Source of the DNA: Planctomycetota bacterium
Lineage (GTDB): Bacteria > Planctomycetota > Phycisphaerae > WQYP01
Assembly: GCA_021826605.1 (NCBI GenBank)
Contig: JAKAZF010000054.1
Span: 1-10,040 of the forward strand
Direction: 5' to 3'
DNA: 10,040 nt
The notes below the pieces were generated by a model. The model was not told where the DNA came from. It made no database searches and saw only the letters and a program-made list of their open reading frames with translations. Shown here piece by piece: positions 7,105 through 10,040 of this stretch. The first letter of the stretch is position 1. Each line of letters opens with the position of its first letter. The position numbers were made by a program, and so were the translations under genes.

Positions 7105-7112
7105 CTCCAAAG

Positions 7113-7147
7113 CCGGACCGCCCGCCATTTTTTCAAAAGCGGTCCGG
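7113..7147. repeat. Inverted repeat, 9-bp arms, in the divergent region
   Basis: CCGGACCGC at 7113–7121 is matched exactly by its reverse complement GCGGTCCGG at 7139–7147, with a 17-base loop containing TTTT and AAAA that could pair further. There is no T-run after the stem on either strand, so it does not look like an intrinsic terminator. CCGGACC recurs at 7181–7187. It may be an operator for a dimeric regulator serving both transcripts, or a leader hairpin. Confidence 0.5.
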
Positions 7148-7175
7148 AAACGTCCAGCCGGAAAATAGTCCTTCC

Positions 7176-7204
7176 TTGACCCGGACCCTTGCAGGCCGTA
7201 CCCT
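7176..7204 (+). promoter_or_regulatory. Weak candidate promoter for the DoxX gene
   Basis: TTGACC (7176–7181) and TACCCT (7199–7204) are spaced by exactly 17 nt. The −35 is good, but the −10 matches the consensus only at its first two and last bases. The CCGGACC heptamer at 7181–7187 overlaps it, so a protein bound there could block it. It would leave a leader of about 145 nt. Confidence 0.22.
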
Positions 7205-7356
7205 GACAGGTAGCTGCTGAAAGATGACTTCGAGGTCGCGGCGCGAATAAAGCGTGGTCAGGGCAAAGAATTCAGTAATTCATCAGGCCACGCCAAAAAT
7301 TCCGCTGTTGGGGGCGAATTCAAAAATTGTATGTCTCTTTACAGGAGTTTTCTATC

Positions 7357-7815
7357 ATGGCAGCGAACACCGAAACAACGACCACCGTCACATGCGCAAG
7401 CTCAATACTGGCAACCGGATTGGGTACCCTGCTGGTGCGGGTGATGCTGGGCATCATCTTTATCTACTACAGCGGACAATTTTTATTTAGACTTTTCGGC
7501 GGCCAGGGTATGCACCCATTTATCCAGATGCTGGCCTCGGACCACCTGCCGATCTTGCCCACCGCCGTCTGGGCGTATTCTGCGGGCATCACGCAATTTT
7601 CCGGCGGTATATTAATTATTGTCGGACTGCTCTCGCGAATCGTGAGTATTTTTCTGATCCTTAATCTGATCGGGATTATCTGCGTATCCTACGCCGGCGG
7701 TTTTGGGTCCATAGATTTTCAGTTGGTTTTGATCGCCATTTGCGGCTTGATTCTCGTCAGCGGGCCGGGAATGCTTTCCGTCGATGCTCTGATCTTTGGT
7801 CGAAAAAATAGGTGA
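7357..7815 (+). CDS. DoxX family membrane protein
   Basis: The protein has 152 residues. Four hydrophobic segments are visible at about 18–40, 70–91, 94–113 and 119–138, the standard DoxX layout. Typical features are 'LLVRVMLGIIFIYYSGQFLF', 'FSGGILIIVGLLSR' and 'LVLIAICGLILVSGPGMLSVDALI'. A position that is often Glu before the 'GG' of helix 2 is Gln80 here. DoxX proteins are inner-membrane proteins; the family is named after a subunit of archaeal thiosulfate:quinone oxidoreductase and is linked elsewhere to thiol/redox stress complexes, but most members are uncharacterised. The ATG at 7357 has AGGAG 9 nt upstream; an in-frame TTG at 7327 has no such site. The next genes encode a cytochrome c and a porin, pointing to an envelope redox function. 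The 12-residue N-terminus is Thr-rich and polar. Confidence 0.86.
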   Translation: MAANTETTTTVTCASSILATGLGTLLVRVMLGIIFIYYSGQFLFRLFGGQGMHPFIQMLASDHLPILPTAVWAYSAGITQFSGGILIIVGLLSRIVSIFLILNLIGIICVSYAGGFGSIDFQLVLIAICGLILVSGPGMLSVDALIFGRKNR

Positions 7816-7833
7816 AAATCCTAGCTGCGGCAG

Positions 7834-7879
7834 GGGATAAATTCTTACACGCAGTTGCGGATAAGTCCCGATTTTTTTT
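7834..7879 (+). terminator. Possible intrinsic terminator after DoxX
   Basis: An interrupted hairpin can be drawn (GGGA 7834–7837 with TCCC 7866–7869; CTTA 7844–7847 with TAAG 7862–7865; CGC 7850–7852 with GCG 7857–7859), and eight consecutive T's follow at 7872–7879 after CGA. The stem is weak and has a bulge, so termination may be partial, allowing some read-through to the cytochrome gene. Confidence 0.35.
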
Positions 7880-7909
7880 CGCCCGGCATTTGCGATGATG
7901 TGTGGATGA

Positions 7910-7978
7910 CCGACGCGAGAGCGTCCCGGGGCAAGATGTTGATGTTCGTGAAATGTTTCACGAACCCCCTTCGGTCGG
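7910..7978 (+). promoter_or_regulatory. Structured leader of the cytochrome c gene
   Basis: Within 69 bases there are several complementary segments. GACGC-GAGA-GCGTC (7912–7925) is a hairpin capped by a GNRA-type loop. GGGG (7928–7931) can pair with CCCC (7966–7969) around the palindrome at 7944–7965. CCGAC (7910–7914) can pair with GTCGG (7974–7978), closing the whole element but competing with the first hairpin. This could be a cis-regulatory RNA or a set of protein sites; it matches no riboswitch class I recognise. Confidence 0.3.
7944..7965. repeat. Perfect 10+10 palindrome upstream of cytochrome c
   Basis: GTTCGTGAAA at 7944–7953 and TTTCACGAAC at 7956–7965 are exact reverse complements separated by TG. 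The second arm ends 58 bases before the cytochrome c ATG. The symmetry and tight spacing fit an operator for a dimeric helix-turn-helix regulator; as RNA it would form a 9-bp stem with a 4-base loop. No T-run follows, so it is not a terminator. Confidence 0.6.
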
Positions 7979-8023
7979 ATGATCTGTTGAAAAACATGGG
8001 TACGTCGAAAAGGACTCAGGTCA

Positions 8024-8464
8024 ATGAATAAGTTTTGCACAATATTGACAGTTGGCGGATTCGTCAGTGTGTTGGGAGTGTCACTGGCAGCCGGCCTGAA
8101 TATAAATTCAATCCGCAGGCAGATAGACCGCGTGGATTCATGGCGGGCACCGGCTTCCTCTGCATCCAAAGCGAACCCAATTCCTGGTACTTCGGTCGCC
8201 ATCCGTGCGGGTAGAAGTTTATTTTCCGCCAATTGCGAAGCTTGCCACGGATCCAATGGCACCGGTGATGGTCCGACCGGCGCGTTTCTAAGCCCGCATC
8301 CGGCTAATTTGACCACGGCATCGTTCTGGTCACAGGGGGAAGGAGCCATCTTCTGGAAAATCACGCATGGCCACAGCCCCATGCCAAGTTTCCGGGATTC
8401 ATTGAGCCGTAAGCAGCGCTGGGAAGTTATTGATTATCTCAAGAAACAATTTGATAAACACTAG
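8024..8464 (+). CDS. Exported class I monohaem cytochrome c
   Basis: The protein has 146 residues. A hydrophobic N-terminal segment (about 5–24) is a signal peptide or anchor, followed by a linker rich in Ser, Ala and Pro (about 40–56). The haem motif 'CEACH' is at 71–75 within 'GRSLFSANCEACHGSNGTGDGP', and Met120 in 'GHSPMPSF' is the likely second axial ligand. The C-terminal helix 'QRWEVIDYLKKQF' is typical of the cytochrome c fold. It should carry electrons in the periplasm after haem attachment by a Ccm/Ccs system not seen in this window. AGGA at 8011–8014 lies 9 nt before the ATG. It lies 208 bp after DoxX and 173 bp before the porin, with a structured leader. The gapped 'GDGPTGAFLSPHPANLT' segment is common in small cytochromes that accompany periplasmic dehydrogenases or terminal oxidases; the actual partner is unknown. 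Confidence 0.92.
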   Translation: MNKFCTILTVGGFVSVLGVSLAAGLNINSIRRQIDRVDSWRAPASSASKANPIPGTSVAIRAGRSLFSANCEACHGSNGTGDGPTGAFLSPHPANLTTASFWSQGEGAIFWKITHGHSPMPSFRDSLSRKQRWEVIDYLKKQFDKH

Positions 8465-8489
8465 GAAGCGAACCCTCATAAATACTATG

Positions 8490-8518
8490 TTGACTGGGAA
8501 TATCGTATGTGCTACCGA
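8490..8518 (+). promoter_or_regulatory. Weak candidate promoter for the porin gene
   Basis: TTGACT (8490–8495) and TACCGA (8513–8518) are 17 nt apart. As at 7176–7204, the −35 is good and the −10 poor (TA then CC). It starts 26 bp after the cytochrome stop and would give a leader of roughly 110 nt that contains the inverted repeat at 8546–8579. Confidence 0.2.
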
Positions 8519-8545
8519 AGGCATGGGGCAAATAAGAAATTCGAC

Positions 8546-8579
8546 AGCCGGAAGGCTTTTGAAAGGATTTTATCCGGCT
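8546..8579 (+). repeat. Inverted repeat in the porin leader
   Basis: AGCCGGA (8546–8552) is matched by TCCGGCT (8573–8579) around a 20-base loop. Inside it CTTT (8556–8559) and AAAG (8562–8565) could form a minor inner stem. No T-run of terminator length follows. It may be a 5' leader hairpin affecting mRNA stability, since porin transcripts are often controlled this way, but nothing here proves it. Confidence 0.35.
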
Positions 8580-8637
8580 TTGTGGCGCGTGGGTGCCAGG
8601 CCGAATTCGGGTGCGCGTTTAAGGAAAGGAATGTGCC

Positions 8638-9990
8638 ATGACACACAGACGCGGGGTTCTTACCAGTATCGCGGCAGCGCTTACCATCATACCGATGGCA
8701 GCGGCGAGCGCTGCTCCGGCAGCCGGCGGGGCCGACTATACGAAGCTCGAGCAGAAGTACCAGTTGCTTGAAAAACAAATGGCCGGTATGGCTAAACAAA
8801 TGTCCGCCATGCAAAAGCAGCAGGCGGCACTAAAAGCCACACAAGCCAAGACCGGTGCCACAAAAACCAAGGCGATTGATCGGGAGGTCAAACGATTGTA
8901 TCGGCGGGTTGTAAAAGCCAGCCAGAAGATTTCTGAACTGGAACCGGGCAATATACAAGTGCTGATCGCCGGCGATGTGAATTTCCAGTTTCAGAACGTA
9001 CAGGGTTCGCATTCCACGTTTTATGCCGATTCCAGCCCCATGATTCAGGTGCGTATTGATAAAAATATTTTCATCAACACCGCGTTTGATTTTTATACGC
9101 AAGCGGGTGTCGCGGGCGGCAGTGCCGCAGACATTGGGGCGGCCAACATTAACTATGAACTTAACAATTACATGACGCTGGGCGGCGGTCTGGTCACCAG
9201 TCCGATCGGCGGAATCGTCGGTGTTTACAACCCGGCCCCCTGGAATCGCTGGCTGGTCGACGGCTCGGTGGAAGACGCCCTGCTGCCCGGCAATGAACTG
9301 GGCGTCTGGACCAGGGGCGGATTGCCCGCGCCGGCCCGTATGGGATATCTCACCTATTTCCTGTTTGTCAGCAATGGCCCCGCCCTTGCCCGCACCACCG
9401 ACCAGAACGGCGCTACGTATAACAATCTGCAATTTGGCAACTGGGATCCAGCCGCCCAGAACGGCAAGACTATCGGCGGACGGTTCAGCTACATACCCAT
9501 TCCCAATATTGAAATTGGCTACTCGTTTGAATGGGCACGCCCCAGTGCCGATGGTGCCATAACCACCACCAATTCTTTGATTAATGCCGTCGATTTGAAC
9601 TCCTATTATGTCAACAAGAAAATTGACGGATTATTCCGCTTCCGCGGCGGCTGGACGTGGGACCAGGTCGGCCAGGGAATCGATTCCACCGGTACGTTCT
9701 CATTGGGCGGAATGTCCAATGGCGGACAGCTTGAGGTCGCTTATCAGCCGAGCCTGTGCGGCATCAAATATCTTGACAGGGTGATGGCTGCCATTCGTTA
9801 CGATCGCATTGACGGCCCAGTGTCGTCTAATTTTTCCAATGGCGCATCGCATGAACAGCGCTACAGCATTGGACTGGATTACTGGCTGCACTCCAATGCC
9901 GTGCTGAAGGTTGAGTATGAATTTGACAATCTTTCAAACAATATGCACGGCAACAATGCCATGTTCCTGCAATTTGCTGTTGGAATCTAA
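8638..9990 (+). CDS. Outer membrane porin with N-terminal coiled coil
   Basis: The protein has 450 residues. A basic start (MTHRRG) and hydrophobic run to about residue 26 form a signal peptide with Ala-rich cleavage region. Residues about 36–70 are a Gln/Lys/Met-rich heptad-like coiled coil (LEQKYQLLEKQMAGMAKQM, then further repeats), followed by a basic stretch and a second helix to about 101. From about 107 ('IQVLIAGDVNFQFQ') to the end, short amphipathic strands with aromatic residues alternate with Gly/Asn-rich turns, as in trimeric OprO/OprP-like barrels. The last residues (FLQFAVGI) form a final strand but end in Ile instead of the usual Phe. The coiled coil probably spans the periplasm or binds peptidoglycan. 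The solute carried is unknown. AAGGAAAGGA 7 nt upstream sets the start at 8638; an out-of-frame ATG at 8631 lies between. The preceding cytochrome and DoxX genes share its strand. Confidence 0.85.
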   Translation: MTHRRGVLTSIAAALTIIPMAAASAAPAAGGADYTKLEQKYQLLEKQMAGMAKQMSAMQKQQAALKATQAKTGATKTKAIDREVKRLYRRVVKASQKISELEPGNIQVLIAGDVNFQFQNVQGSHSTFYADSSPMIQVRIDKNIFINTAFDFYTQAGVAGGSAADIGAANINYELNNYMTLGGGLVTSPIGGIVGVYNPAPWNRWLVDGSVEDALLPGNELGVWTRGGLPAPARMGYLTYFLFVSNGPALARTTDQNGATYNNLQFGNWDPAAQNGKTIGGRFSYIPIPNIEIGYSFEWARPSADGAITTTNSLINAVDLNSYYVNKKIDGLFRFRGGWTWDQVGQGIDSTGTFSLGGMSNGGQLEVAYQPSLCGIKYLDRVMAAIRYDRIDGPVSSNFSNGASHEQRYSIGLDYWLHSNAVLKVEYEFDNLSNNMHGNNAMFLQFAVGI

Positions 9991-10023
9991 GTTACTCTGG
10001 CAATTTACTCGAGGAGTTACCCG

Positions 10024-10040
10024 ATGACTTTTATCACAAA
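10024..10040 (+). CDS. Start of a further gene (partial)
   Basis: ATG at 10024 follows GAGGAG (10010–10016 region) with about 7 nt spacing and lies 33 bp after the porin stop on the same strand. Only five codons (MTFIT) are inside the window, so no function can be given. The strong ribosome site and short gap suggest co-transcription with the porin. Confidence 0.55.

Larger units (their letters stand above)
7028..7356. other. Divergent intergenic regulatory region
   Basis: This stretch separates the minus-strand cluster from the DoxX gene and carries no gene with a credible start. It contains a candidate minus-strand promoter (7076–7104), a long inverted repeat (7113–7147), a third copy of the same CCGGACC heptamer at 7181–7187, and a weak plus-strand promoter candidate (7176–7204). 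Two GAATTC words (7268–7273 and 7316–7321) and two CAAAAATT words (7294–7301 and 7321–7328) lie nearer to DoxX. The DoxX ribosome site AGGAG is at 7343–7347. Confidence 0.6.

Noticed and set aside
7113..7147. Inverted repeat as an intrinsic terminator
   Set aside because: No T-run follows the stem in either direction, and no gene ends into it.
7944..7965. Resemblance of the palindrome to a ParB parS site
   Set aside because: It contains the half TGTTTCACG, but parS continues as TGAAACA. Here the half-sites are in the opposite order with a 2-base spacer, so it is not parS.
7612..8382. Long minus-strand open frame (256 codons) opposite DoxX and the cytochrome c gene
   Set aside because: It runs across two well-supported genes and their leader, has no recognisable domain and reads as low-complexity charged sequence, so it is an antisense shadow.
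8631..8771. ATG at 8631 as the start of a small gene overlapping the porin
   Set aside because: The frame is out of phase with the porin, has no recognisable features, and the ribosome site spacing suits the porin ATG at 8638, which begins a proper signal peptide.

Overview
The window reads as a piece of a Gram-negative bacterial chromosome of moderate GC, most likely a planctomycete of the Phycisphaerae type. This guess rests on family recognition only: a LolA-like protein with an 'EIAPPG…PLRLG.GPLP.PIGQK' core, a stand-alone sugar-phosphate isomerase/epimerase, a CslA-like GT2 glycosyltransferase, a Sua5–phosphatase fusion, and a coiled-coil-plus-barrel porin. Outer-membrane functions (porin, LolA-like carrier) rule out a monoderm. 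No rRNA, tRNA, IS element or CRISPR array was seen.

Layout. (1) Positions 1–934, plus strand: the tail of an unidentified gene overlaps by ATGA a secreted LolA-like protein. (2) Positions 954–7027, minus strand: seven closely packed genes, read from right to left: sulfotransferase, Sua5/low-molecular-weight phosphatase fusion, RpiB-type isomerase, HIT hydrolase, a 155-bp gap, CslA-like glycosyltransferase, exported cupredoxin, TIM-barrel sugar isomerase. Spacings are short (4-base overlap, 25, 34, 41 and 51 nt), so one or two transcripts are likely. (3) Positions 7028–7356: divergent regulatory region with an inverted repeat and recurring CCGGACC heptamers. (4) Positions 7357–10040, plus strand: DoxX-like membrane protein, exported monohaem cytochrome c, outer-membrane porin, and the first codons of another gene. 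The leaders between these genes are 170–210 bp and unusually rich in inverted repeats, including a perfect 10+10 palindrome ahead of the cytochrome gene.

How the genes may work together. The Sua5–phosphatase–RpiB order matches the Bacillus ywlC–ywlE–ywlF neighbourhood, here with the first two genes fused. The phosphatase P-loop carries the Thr associated with phospho-arginine specificity in YwlE. The sulfotransferase and glycosyltransferase on the same strand could contribute to a sulfated surface glycan, but that is inference. DoxX, cytochrome c and porin look like a cell-envelope redox/transport module, and the cupredoxin is a second exported redox protein. The points most worth checking are the fused enzyme (P-loop Thr, altered Sua5 lysine–arginine motif), the RpiB homologue lacking both E. 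coli catalytic residues, the cupredoxin with a 25-residue His-rich ligand loop, and the structured leader of the cytochrome gene.
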